Shown here piece after piece: positions 8,210-16,395 of a stretch of DNA of 57,395 nucleotides. The translations under genes were made by a program, and so were the position numbers. Positions within the stretch are counted from its first letter, which is position 1. Each line of letters opens with the position of its first letter. The notes under the pieces are model-generated. The model did not search any database. It was not told where the DNA came from and saw only the letters and a program-made list of their open reading frames with translations. The DNA comes from an uncultured Eubacterium sp. (GTDB lineage: Bacteria > Bacillota > Clostridia > Lachnospirales > Lachnospiraceae): the NCBI GenBank assembly GCA_945920185.1, contig CAMEJP010000005.1, positions 1 to 57,395 on the forward strand. Reading direction: 5' to 3'.

Positions 8210-9154
8210 TTATTCCGACCATTCGTATTTTATGCTGAGAAACTCCTCAAGCTGATAGAGAATCTGATAAAGAATTGCACGGTTTTCAAATTCTTTTCGG
8301 CTTGAAGGAAGCGGCTCATCTTTCATATTCTCAAATATATTATGAAGTTCTTCAAGATTTACATTCACATCATTTTCCATAAAAATGTGATTGCTGAGTT
8401 TTCCTATAAACTCGGCGACAATATGGCTTTGACGCGGCACTTTATCCAAAAGCAGGACATTTTCATATATGTGTCGTAGAACCTCCGCCTGATTTTTTCT
8501 CATCATAATGTACGACAGCTCTTCATTTACGTCACTGTGAAACGAATTGCTTATGCTTTCCTCAGTAACCCTGATAGCCTCTGATATATGTCCGTCAAGC
8601 ACTTCAAAACAGTTACCCTTGTAGTTACTCTTATCCTCAATGAGAATTTCATTTGACATTCTGGCAAGAATATTTCTTATGTCTTCCTCAATATTTAACT
8701 TCAGTGCGTTGATTTTATCACGTCTGGCATGCAGACTGAGATTTATAATAACACCGACACTGACGCCTATCAAAAATATCAGAAGTTCATTCAGTATCCA
8801 TTCAGGGCTCATGGAACGTGCCGTCCAGAAATGCGTCACAAGTACCGAATTGACCGCCATGGCAGCCTGCCAATGAAATATCATACACACAAAAATATAT
8901 ACGAACATATACAGTGCAAAGCCTGAAAGCGTATATCCCAACAGGCTGAAGGCTCCAAAAGCTATCACCACGGCACTTAAAAATGCCAAAAGCCTTTTTA
9001 AAGCTATTCTAAGGGTCTCCTTTTTGGTTGCCTGTATGCTAAGAATTGTAATAATTCCGGCTGAAGCACTGTAATTAAGTTTCAAAAGGTTTGCTATAAA
9101 TATGGCTGCTATACAGCCTCCTGCTATTTTTACTGCGTTTATTATGTTCTTCAT
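8210..9154 (-). CDS. Aromatic acid exporter family membrane protein (ArAE type)
   Basis: A 314-residue protein with an N-terminal membrane domain of about six helices (residues 5-145, including the ITILSIQATKKETLRIALKR segment typical of ArAE_1/DUF939). The C-terminal half is cytoplasmic and helical, like ArAE_1_C. The family is named by similarity to efflux proteins for aromatic carboxylates, and no substrate is known for this branch. Translation starts four bases after GAGGAAA-type RBS sequence. Its stop codon lies one base from the stop of the convergent upstream gene. Confidence 0.85.
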   Translation of the reverse strand: MKNIINAVKIAGGCIAAIFIANLLKLNYSASAGIITILSIQATKKETLRIALKRLLAFLSAVVIAFGAFSLLGYTLSGFALYMFVYIFVCMIFHWQAAMAVNSVLVTHFWTARSMSPEWILNELLIFLIGVSVGVIINLSLHARRDKINALKLNIEEDIRNILARMSNEILIEDKSNYKGNCFEVLDGHISEAIRVTEESISNSFHSDVNEELSYIMMRKNQAEVLRHIYENVLLLDKVPRQSHIVAEFIGKLSNHIFMENDVNVNLEELHNIFENMKDEPLPSSRKEFENRAILYQILYQLEEFLSIKYEWSE

Positions 9155-9211
9155 TTTTCCTCACATTCCACACTTTGGGCATACACTGCCGCAAAAATAT
9201 TTTTGTATATG

Positions 9212-10351
9212 TCAAAAACCTTTACTCGCTTCATATCGAAGAAGAAGCTCTACCACCCTGCTATAGCTTGTTATACCGTCAGACACGCCATTTACTTTAA
9301 GAGAAGTATCCATGGCTATGTCGGATACCTGTGACACCACATCAGTGCTGATAACCGCGCTGTCCTCCACACTTTTCCATTGCTCCTGCGTCAAAAACAC
9401 ATTATCAAAATGCACAATATCCTCTATGGCAGGCTGCGCCTCATATCTGCCTTCCTCCAAACTTACTGCGTCATAATAATCATTGTCAACATAGTACAGA
9501 ACACTCAGGTAACCGCTGTATTTTATAAAAATGTCATCAGAATTAACGGTTGCCAGGTATCCTATAAAATTCGCATCATCCTCGTATATATATCCCTTGA
9601 TATGCGCCAGCTCGTGACATATGACAGCAGGATAATTGGGCAGATACATTACTCCGTTTACATTTGCTTCCATGGAAAACGGGAAAAACACGCCGCTTAC
9701 ATACTGTTGGCTCATAAAACCGGAAAATGCTATCGTCTTCACTCCGGGATAAAATCCTGACAAAAGCTCATACTTTTCACCCAAAGCCTTCATACATTTT
9801 ACCGACTCATGATACACATCCTTTTCATATATAATATTGCCAGCATCATCCCTCACAAAGCGGCCGCTCAGTTCATTACATTGTGTGACTATTTTATTTC
9901 TAAGTTTTTCCAAATCCTCTATGGTGTATTCACTGTCTGTCTTAAGCTCGCTTTCGCCAAAGGATGTGGCATGATACAATATAAAACAGTTAAGCGTCAT
10001 CACAAGAAATACTGATGACACCAGAAACAGAAAGATTTTTATGTACTTTTTTGAAAATGCTTTTACCCTGCCGGTGCTTTTCCTAAATATCACAAGCAGA
10101 ATCCCGTTTAGTATTGCAGCCGCCACTAAAATCACCGCAATTATAATCATGAGTTCACCTACACTGAAAGGAAAGAGCGAGGTAATTCCTCCGTACACCC
10201 TCAAAATGGCTCTGAATACCGTCCGCCTGTAAAAATCGCAAAACGGCACACTTACCCATGCTGCAATATTTATAATAATTCCCAAAATAAATATTATCAA
10301 AGTCGCTTTGTTCAACTCATCAAGTTCTGATATTCTCTTTAGAAAACGTTT
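9212..10351 (-). CDS. DUF3810 membrane protein with zinc-metalloprotease motif
   Basis: About 380 residues, with membrane segments near 18-37, 62-90 and 105-127 followed by an extracytoplasmic or cytoplasmic domain. That domain carries VICHELAHIKGY, a HExxH zinc-protease motif (His247, Glu248, His251). DUF3810 proteins are predicted integral membrane metallopeptidases of unknown substrate. The start codon is TTG at 10354-10352, set by GAAGGAG seven bases upstream. That RBS is embedded in the 3' arm of the preceding gene's terminator. The coordinate given excludes the TTG triplet only by convention of the strand edge; translation begins at 10354. Confidence 0.85.
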   Translation of the reverse strand, partial: KRFLKRISELDELNKATLIIFILGIIINIAAWVSVPFCDFYRRTVFRAILRVYGGITSLFPFSVGELMIIIAVILVAAAILNGILLVIFRKSTGRVKAFSKKYIKIFLFLVSSVFLVMTLNCFILYHATSFGESELKTDSEYTIEDLEKLRNKIVTQCNELSGRFVRDDAGNIIYEKDVYHESVKCMKALGEKYELLSGFYPGVKTIAFSGFMSQQYVSGVFFPFSMEANVNGVMYLPNYPAVICHELAHIKGYIYEDDANFIGYLATVNSDDIFIKYSGYLSVLYYVDNDYYDAVSLEEGRYEAQPAIEDIVHFDNVFLTQEQWKSVEDSAVISTDVVSQVSDIAMDTSLKVNGVSDGITSYSRVVELLLRYEASKGF

Positions 10352-10352
10352 C

Positions 10353-10400
10353 AAAAAATCACTCCTTCAAAGCTATTGTAGCATTTGAAGGAGTGATTTT
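10353..10400 (-). terminator. Terminator that also contains the RBS of the next gene
   Basis: A perfect 17-bp inverted repeat, AAAATCACTCCTTCAAA (10355-10371) against TTTGAAGGAGTGATTTT (10384-10400), has a 12-base loop. On the minus strand its 3' arm ends in six T residues, the form of an intrinsic terminator for the Cthe_2159-type gene. The same 3' arm carries GAAGGAG, the Shine-Dalgarno of the DUF3810 gene, and the T run flows into its TTG start codon. Confidence 0.8.
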
Positions 10401-10412
10401 CAACAGTTCTTG

Positions 10413-12314
10413 TTACACCACGGGCTGTGTTTCGCCCGGAACAGGCATCATCTCTTTGTAAAAACCTCCCTTGTTTGGCATATTTTCTGCGCCTGTCGGT
10501 CTTTCCATATTTCCACCAGGCATCTGGGGGCTAAATCCTCCGTTCATATCCTTTCCTCCCTGACCACCCATACCTCCGCCGTTTCCGTATATAAGACCAG
10601 ACATCGTTATTTCATAATCGGAAGAACCTATTGTCAGAGTATATGTGCCGTTTGCAGTTATATCAGGAGTGCTTATCACTACGGAATTGAATGTTTTCGG
10701 AGAAACAGTTGAAACAATTTCCTTTCCCGATGAATCCTTTAACGTAACCTTGGTATCGGCTGCTGCCGTAGAGGAAATATTGTAAAGAATTGAGCCTTGT
10801 GTTGAAGTATTGCCAAAATTCTGTGCCATAGAACCGTATCCGAATGCCATTATTGTTCCGCCCGTAATCTGTGCGTTGCTGCCATAGTCAAGCGCACCGT
10901 TTCCACTGTTTGTAGGACCATATACATATATTGTGCCGCCGCTTACAAAAAGCGTATCGTTTGAGTCAAGTCCGTCACCGTCGGCATTTACGGTTATATT
11001 TCCACCTGCTATTCTAAGATATACATCACCGGCTGAAGTGCTTTCGGCAAACGTATTCTGTCCCGGTCTTCCGTTCATGGAAGACATATCGTTTCCTCCT
11101 GCTGCATTAAAGCCGTCATCGCTTGACACCAGTTCAACATCACCGCCGTTTACCGTTATATTAAGACCTTCAATACCTTCATAGCTTTTGGTAATCTTTA
11201 TGCTGCCGCTCTGTATCAGCACACTCACATCAGCATGTATGCCGTCGTCACCTGAAGCTACCGTAAATGAAGCATTTTCAATGCACACGTTTGAATTGGC
11301 ATGAATTGAATCATCACATGAATCTATAACAAATGTTCCGCCTGCTATATTTATATCAAAACTTGCCTTTATGGCTTTTGCTGATTCACTGTCTGAAGTT
11401 TCTGATGTGCTTTGCTCAAAACCTCCCATATTTTTACCGTTTCTGTAAAAACCTCCTGAAAAGCCGTCTGTCTTAGCCGATGCATTGGCACTTCCGCCTC
11501 CTGTCTTTATATCAAATGTACCATCCTCAATATAGACATAGCCTTTTTCAGCATCATCATCATTTTTTGACTGTATGCCGTCATTTCCTGCCGTAATCGT
11601 GAAGTTACCGTCAGCAATCCTTACACTGTCCTTGCCTGAAAGTCCGTCTTTGCCTGCATCTATCACATATGTTCCGCCGGTTACCTTTAAATCATCCTTT
11701 GACACTATTGCATGTCCATAGGTACATTTCACATTTAAGGTACCGTTTCCGTTAAATGTTATGTCAGATTTTGAAAATACGGCGCCATCTATATTTACGT
11801 CATCACTGTTTACAAATTCACCCGTAACAGCCAGACTGTTCGTTCCCTCGAGAGTAACAAATACCTTGTCTGCTTCTGAAACATATATTGCCGCACTGCT
11901 TTCATTTGTTATCGTGGCGTCACGAAGCACAAGCTGTACTTTTTCGGTATCACTTACTGAAACTTTAATCTGTCCCTTAAGACTTCCGGAGATTATATAT
12001 GTTCCTTCACTGCTTATTGTAAGCACTCCGTCCGCATACGCAGCGCCGGCAGCACTCACACTTGTCTTCTCTCCGTCAAGAGTTACCGTGACGGCAGAAG
12101 ATGTATCATAACCTATCTCCTTATCCCTGCTTGTGAACATATCTGATGTGTCTATATTACTTATCTGCGTAACAGAAGTAATGGTCTTTCCTGAAGTACT
12201 GCTTTCAGAATTTGTTTTATCGTCTGATTTTGAAGCATTTTCTTTGCCGCACGCCATCAGACTCATTGCCAGAAGGCATGCCAAACCCGCACTTATAATT
12301 TTCCTTTTTGTCAT
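10413..12314 (-). CDS. Cthe_2159-type carbohydrate-binding beta-helix lipoprotein
   Basis: A 633-residue secreted lipoprotein. The signal peptide ends in the lipobox LMAC with Cys22, followed by a Ser/Thr/Asn-rich spacer. The rest is a long series of short strands with repeated Gly/Asp turns (DDGIHADVSV, DDSIHANSNV, DGLDSNDTLF), typical of the PF14262 right-handed beta-helix whose founding member Cthe_2159 binds polygalacturonate. The C-terminus is Gly/Met/Pro/Asn-rich. It is the last gene of a three-gene unit with DUF4956 and VTC-domain genes, and an intrinsic terminator follows. Pectin binding here is inferred from family membership only. Confidence 0.85.
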   Translation of the reverse strand: MTKRKIISAGLACLLAMSLMACGKENASKSDDKTNSESSTSGKTITSVTQISNIDTSDMFTSRDKEIGYDTSSAVTVTLDGEKTSVSAAGAAYADGVLTISSEGTYIISGSLKGQIKVSVSDTEKVQLVLRDATITNESSAAIYVSEADKVFVTLEGTNSLAVTGEFVNSDDVNIDGAVFSKSDITFNGNGTLNVKCTYGHAIVSKDDLKVTGGTYVIDAGKDGLSGKDSVRIADGNFTITAGNDGIQSKNDDDAEKGYVYIEDGTFDIKTGGGSANASAKTDGFSGGFYRNGKNMGGFEQSTSETSDSESAKAIKASFDINIAGGTFVIDSCDDSIHANSNVCIENASFTVASGDDGIHADVSVLIQSGSIKITKSYEGIEGLNITVNGGDVELVSSDDGFNAAGGNDMSSMNGRPGQNTFAESTSAGDVYLRIAGGNITVNADGDGLDSNDTLFVSGGTIYVYGPTNSGNGALDYGSNAQITGGTIMAFGYGSMAQNFGNTSTQGSILYNISSTAAADTKVTLKDSSGKEIVSTVSPKTFNSVVISTPDITANGTYTLTIGSSDYEITMSGLIYGNGGGMGGQGGKDMNGGFSPQMPGGNMERPTGAENMPNKGGFYKEMMPVPGETQPVV

Positions 12315-12343
12315 AGTAATTCATCCTTTCTGTTTTATATTAC

Positions 12344-13039
12344 TTAAAGCTCATTATTATAAAACTCACTTCTTGAACACAGCACTTCCAGATTGCCGTT
12401 TCTTGCACGAAGCTTATCTATAAATTCCTTTTCAAGTTCCACATTTTTTAATTTAATGTTGTAGGAAAGCTTATACATACTTCCCATATTTGTTGTCTTT
12501 ACCGCAACCAATTCACATTTATCCGTGTAATTTTCAAACAAATCGTCAAATATGTTTGTATAATCCAGTTCCTCCGGTATGGTAATTTTTAAGTCCTTTA
12601 CACGCATATCCCTCTTCTTCTCGCCAAATTTTGTAAGATTATACACTATGTTTGCAAGGCATACCAGAATTGCCAATATCAGTGCATACCCGATAAATCC
12701 CATACCGCACGAAAGTCCTACTGCCATGGCAAGAAATATCGAGCATATCTCCTTTGCCGTCCCCTGTGCGGAACGAAATCTTACAAGGCTGAATGTACCC
12801 GCAACCGCAACTCCTGCTCCGAGATTGCCGTTTACCATTATGATTACTGCCGAAACTATACACGGAAGAAGCGCCAGTGTCACCACAAAACTTTTTGAAT
12901 ATTCATTTTTTAGCATATACGCCAACGATATAAATACTCCAATGATCAGGGCTGCCACCAGACATATGACAAACTCCTTTGTTGAAATTCCTGCCACTGA
13001 TGTACTGTTTTTAAATATTGATTCAAACATATTATCCAC
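12344..13039 (-). CDS. DUF4956 membrane protein
   Basis: A 231-residue protein with four predicted membrane helices in residues 22-135 (segments around EFVICLVAALIIGVFISLAY, VVTLALLPCIVSAVIIMV, ICSIFLAMAVGLSCGMGF and YALILAILVCLANIVYNL). They are followed by a soluble alpha/beta tail of about 85 residues. A conserved SLVRFRSAQGTAKEI loop lies between helices. Its start overlaps the end of the VTC gene by eight bases, so translation is probably coupled. DUF4956 genes commonly neighbour VTC-domain polymerase genes. A role in anchoring the polymerase or passing its product across the membrane is inference. Confidence 0.85.
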   Translation of the reverse strand: MDNMFESIFKNSTSVAGISTKEFVICLVAALIIGVFISLAYMLKNEYSKSFVVTLALLPCIVSAVIIMVNGNLGAGVAVAGTFSLVRFRSAQGTAKEICSIFLAMAVGLSCGMGFIGYALILAILVCLANIVYNLTKFGEKKRDMRVKDLKITIPEELDYTNIFDDLFENYTDKCELVAVKTTNMGSMYKLSYNIKLKNVELEKEFIDKLRARNGNLEVLCSRSEFYNNEL

Positions 13040-13757
13040 AAATCCTTTCTTCTCTTAGTTTTTCTGTTTTTAGGCTCATACAGTAAGCCGTACCGTACTT
13101 TGAAAACGAAGTTTTATATATTTTCAGTTCGTTAAGAATGTGTACCAGCCAAAGCGGTATCGAGTGGCTTACTTTAAGTTCCATAAGCACCTGTCCTTCC
13201 TCAATTATTCTGGTGCCGTACACACCCTTCTTAAGGCTCAAATCATTTTCTCTGTACAAAATATTTTTATCAAAAGTAATTCTAAGGCTTTCATCCTCGC
13301 ATCCGACAAATGCCGTTCTGTCATAAAACAGAAGTATCGACGGCTCTACGTCGCCGTAAAATTTCAAAAAATAATCTATTTCATCCGTAATCTGATTTGT
13401 TTGCTTTGCCTTTTCCTTTCCGTTTAAATATTTTTCAGCTTCGTCACATTTCATACCGACACGCCTTTTATAAACTATGCCGCCATATTTTTTCTTAAGT
13501 TCCACAAAAACTTTTGTATCACCCTTTGCAACACCATAGCTTCTCAGCCTTAATTTTTCTTTATAAGCGGGTCTTTCAAGAGACCTCCTTATGAGAACTT
13601 TTTGGGGCGTATCATAGTAGAGACTGCACACTGTGCTTTCTTTGTATTCATCCGGCTTTATATAATCTTTAAGCCTTTCTTTTAAAAGGCGATACTGTTC
13701 TTCGCTTAACAGGTATTTTAATTCGTATCTTTTGAAAATGTTTTCTGACTTTGCCAT
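13032..13757 (-). CDS. VTC-domain polyphosphate polymerase
   Basis: A 241-residue soluble protein consisting almost only of a VTC catalytic domain, the tunnel-fold triphosphate enzyme that makes polyphosphate from ATP in the eukaryotic VTC complex. Visible hallmarks are FKRYELKYLL at the N-terminus, KEKLRLRSYG, VFVELKKK, VYKRRV and VLMELKVSHS. These supply the alternating basic and acidic tunnel residues. It has no SPX domain and no membrane helix, unlike yeast Vtc4. It is first in the cluster, with AAGGACGGTG before the ATG. Other family members make other polyphosphate-type products, so activity is likely rather than proven. Confidence 0.88.
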   Translation of the reverse strand: MAKSENIFKRYELKYLLSEEQYRLLKERLKDYIKPDEYKESTVCSLYYDTPQKVLIRRSLERPAYKEKLRLRSYGVAKGDTKVFVELKKKYGGIVYKRRVGMKCDEAEKYLNGKEKAKQTNQITDEIDYFLKFYGDVEPSILLFYDRTAFVGCEDESLRITFDKNILYRENDLSLKKGVYGTRIIEEGQVLMELKVSHSIPLWLVHILNELKIYKTSFSKYGTAYCMSLKTEKLREERICG

Positions 13758-13791
13758 ACAATCACCGTCCTTTTCTTAACTTTATGAGGCT

Positions 13792-13850
13792 ATTGTAAAA
13801 CACAAGTTTAAATCGAACTTTAAATTTTACTTTAAATTTACTTTAAATTT
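13792..13850 (-). promoter_or_regulatory. Activator-type control region of the VTC operon
   Basis: On the minus strand a TACAAT -10 (13797-13792) has no recognisable -35 at the 17-bp position. Exactly there and upstream lie three tandem direct repeats with consensus ACTTTAAATTT (plus-strand reading) at 13817-13828, 13829-13839 and 13840-13850. One helical turn per unit, abutting a weak -35, is the arrangement used by PhoP/OmpR-type activators. The identity of the regulator is inference. The rest of the 208-bp gap to 13966 holds the extended -10 of the EamA gene. Confidence 0.5.
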
Positions 13851-13965
13851 ACCTCAAAACAGGATGGCATATTGTATTTTTATCAGTAGCAAAATGTCGG
13901 AATATCTGATATAATCGGACGGGTAAAGAATATGTATACGAATTAGGAATGGTAAAGGTGAAAAA

Positions 13966-14886
13966 ATGGAAGAAATATTTAAGAATAGCAGATATAAGTC
14001 GATACTGGCAATTTTTTGTGCTTTTGGCTGGTCATTGGCATATCCTCTCATAAAAATCGGATATCAGGAATTTCAAATAGGTTCATCTGATTTGGGAGGG
14101 AAAATCTTATTTGCCGGAATACGTTTCCTTTTTGCCGGTATGTTGGTTAGGGGATTTTGTTGTTTCAAAAAAATAAGACTTGAATTAAAAAAGACAAATG
14201 ATTTATTTTGGCTGGTACTTCTTGCAGTTGTAAACATATCACTTCATTATATGTTTGCATATATAGGATTGGGATATAACCCGAGTGCAAGGTCTACCAT
14301 ATTGGATTCTATGGGAGGATTTTTACTTATTATTCTCTCAACCATTATATTTTCTGATGACAAAATATCCGTCTCAAAATTTATCGGATGCGTATTGGGA
14401 ATTGCAGGAATTGTGGCAATTAACATACAGCCCGGAGCTGATTTCTTTGAAAACATCACATTTAGAGGGGACGGTATGATTCTTCTAAATGCGACTTGTG
14501 CAGCACTCGGCGGCATCATAACACGGGTAGCTTCAAAAAAAATGAATATGATGCAGGCAACAGGGCAAAGCATGATGATTGGAGGCGTATTACTCCTTAT
14601 CGTCGGTCTGATTATAGGAACAAATGGTATCTGGAGCTTTAGCATTAAAGGAGTACTCGTATTAGCAGGATTAGTTATGATTTCAGCAGTTTGTTTTGCT
14701 GTTTATAATGAGCTGCTTGCTTATCATCCGATTAGCAAGATAGCAATTTATAATGCACTGATTCCTGTTCTGGGAGTAATATTCGCATCATTACTGCTTA
14801 AAGAAGAACTGAAATGGCAATACTTTATAGCCGTAATGATGGTGGGTTGTGGAATTTATCTTGTAAATATGAAAGAGCATAAATAA
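13966..14886 (+). CDS. EamA/DMT-family transporter
   Basis: A 306-residue drug/metabolite transporter family protein with ten predicted membrane helices in two EamA repeats (first about 10-150, second about 165-300). The internal-repeat sequences include LYNALIPVLGVIFASLLLKEEL-like segments near the end. Substrate unknown. It starts at an ATG preceded by AAAGGTG, with an extended -10 TGATATAAT at 13907-13915 but no clear -35. It converges on the flavodoxin gene with a 12-bp gap. Confidence 0.9.
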   Translation: MEEIFKNSRYKSILAIFCAFGWSLAYPLIKIGYQEFQIGSSDLGGKILFAGIRFLFAGMLVRGFCCFKKIRLELKKTNDLFWLVLLAVVNISLHYMFAYIGLGYNPSARSTILDSMGGFLLIILSTIIFSDDKISVSKFIGCVLGIAGIVAINIQPGADFFENITFRGDGMILLNATCAALGGIITRVASKKMNMMQATGQSMMIGGVLLLIVGLIIGTNGIWSFSIKGVLVLAGLVMISAVCFAVYNELLAYHPISKIAIYNALIPVLGVIFASLLLKEELKWQYFIAVMMVGCGIYLVNMKEHK

Positions 14887-14898
14887 AGCGGCCTGCTA

Positions 14899-15588
14899 TT
14901 ATTTCCATGGTCTTGCTTTATCAAGCCAGCCAAGCTTTTGCCAATATTCCTTTTCCGATTCGTCAGCTCCCCAACCGTTAATCTGTATCATACGCATCAT
15001 TCCAAACATAAATTTTGTTTTGATGCCGACACGAACCTTTTTATTCTGCAAATGTGCGGCAAGTTTAACCATGTCTGCCTTAATTTTGTCTTTCTTATCT
15101 GAAGAAACCTGCTCCCAATTCATTGCCTGAACGGCAATACCATAACTTTTTACATAAGGTACACCCCAATAAAACAGCGTATTTGTAATGTCTTTGATAG
15201 CTGACTTCATTCCATTTCCTGCCGCCGTTGTGATGACAACTGCCTTTTTTGAAAACATACACTTACGAGGTTTATGCGGCATCCAGTATATAAATGTGAG
15301 ATCAAAGAAAGATTTCATAGGTGCGGATGCCCGCATGCAGTAAGTAGGAGTTGTAAAAATCAAGAGTTCTGCGCTCTCGATGGCATCCGTTATGCGTTTC
15401 TTTTCTGCATAAAAAGGACATTTCGACTCATCTTTAATGCATTGGTAGCAGCCAAGGCAAAAATGTTCCAAATCCTGCGGCAGAAAAAATTCCTGTATTT
15501 CGCTGTCTTTAAACTGTTCTGCCAGTATTCTGCTGATGTTATAAGTACTTCCCTTATGATTTTGACCGTGAATTAACGTAATTTTCAT
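14899..15588 (-). CDS. NAD(P)H-dependent flavodoxin-family oxidoreductase
   Basis: A 229-residue flavodoxin-fold protein. The N-terminal HGQNHKGSTYNI matches the FMN phosphate-binding loop. TTPTYCMRASAPMKSFFDL contains the typical P-x-Y and K-x-F-x-D flavin contacts. A Cys-rich segment, CLGCYQCIKDESKC (about 45-58), could hold a metal or iron-sulfur centre or be redox-active, as in related iron-sulfur flavoproteins. Its ATG overlaps the TetR stop (ATGA), so it is co-expressed with and probably controlled by that repressor. The substrate, perhaps a quinone or electrophile, is not known. Confidence 0.88.
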   Translation of the reverse strand: MKITLIHGQNHKGSTYNISRILAEQFKDSEIQEFFLPQDLEHFCLGCYQCIKDESKCPFYAEKKRITDAIESAELLIFTTPTYCMRASAPMKSFFDLTFIYWMPHKPRKCMFSKKAVVITTAAGNGMKSAIKDITNTLFYWGVPYVKSYGIAVQAMNWEQVSSDKKDKIKADMVKLAAHLQNKKVRVGIKTKFMFGMMRMIQINGWGADESEKEYWQKLGWLDKARPWK

Positions 15589-16208
15589 GATTTGTTTTCC
15601 CTCCTGTAGTTTATATTAAAGCGTCTTATATGTTCTTCAATCAATTGTAACGCAGTAAGTTCCATATGCGGATTGCGGTCGCATACCGTGAGCAAAGTGT
15701 ATATCGGTGAATAAAATTCTAATGCCATCAGTCTGGCATCTGCCTCAATAAATTTTCCTGCTGATATGAGCAGTTTGAAAAGTCCTGCCTGATACATTAC
15801 AGGATCTTCAAAAAAATACTTTGTATAAAGACTTGCAAGTTCAGGGTTCTTAAACTGTTCCAGTGTAAGGATTTTGCGAAATTTTGACATATATTCATCA
15901 TGTAGAAAATATAGAAACAGTTTTTTACCGGCATCTATAAGTTCATCTTCAGCGATATTTTTATATATTTCAAAGTCAGCGTCAATATCACTGCTGTTTA
16001 TACCAATCACTGCAGTCTGTTTTAAATAATTTTCCGACATTTCTTCAATAAGCGCCTCAAAAATATCTTTTTTACTTTTGAAATGTTTATACAGTGACGG
16101 CGCCTTTATGCCTACCGCTTCGGCAATATCTCCCACATATACATCGGTGTAGCCTTTTTGTGCAAACAGTGTAAGTGCCGCTTCAATTATTCTTTTCTTT
16201 GTATTCAT
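15585..16208 (-). CDS. TetR/AcrR-family transcriptional repressor
   Basis: A 207-residue regulator with an N-terminal helix-turn-helix (IIEAALTLFAQKGYTDVYVGDIAEAVGIKAPSLYKHFKSK, with recognition helix around GIKAPSLYKHF) and a helical ligand-binding C-terminal domain. The start at 16208 is set by GGAG six bases upstream; an upstream ATG at 16220 is part of the RBS. The flavodoxin gene overlaps its stop by four bases. Four palindromic operators lie just upstream, one of them filling the promoter spacer, so it almost certainly represses its own operon. The inducer is unknown. Confidence 0.92.
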   Translation of the reverse strand: MNTKKRIIEAALTLFAQKGYTDVYVGDIAEAVGIKAPSLYKHFKSKKDIFEALIEEMSENYLKQTAVIGINSSDIDADFEIYKNIAEDELIDAGKKLFLYFLHDEYMSKFRKILTLEQFKNPELASLYTKYFFEDPVMYQAGLFKLLISAGKFIEADARLMALEFYSPIYTLLTVCDRNPHMELTALQLIEEHIRRFNINYRRENKS

Positions 16209-16228
16209 AATAGTCTCCATTCAATTTG

Positions 16229-16327
16229 GCTAATTAAAATTAGTGCCTAATTGTAATCATTAGCTAATCTAAATTAGCCGCTAATCGAAATTAACTATAT
16301 TTTAGGCTAATTCGGATTAGCTGTCAA
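16229..16327 (-). promoter_or_regulatory. TetR operon promoter with four operator palindromes
   Basis: On the minus strand TTGACA (16327-16322) and TAAAAT (16304-16299) are separated by 17 bp. The spacer is almost entirely one palindrome, GCTAAT-N4-ATTAGC (16306-16321). Three further copies follow downstream: 16280-16295 (one mismatch), 16263-16278 (perfect) and 16229-16244 (one mismatch). The 16-bp dyad size and its position over the core promoter fit a TetR dimer that blocks polymerase. Confidence 0.85.
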
Positions 16328-16395
16328 GACAAAAAAACAGAAGATAGCATTACTACTCTCTGTCTTTCACTATGAATGTTGAAGCGGAAATGCTG

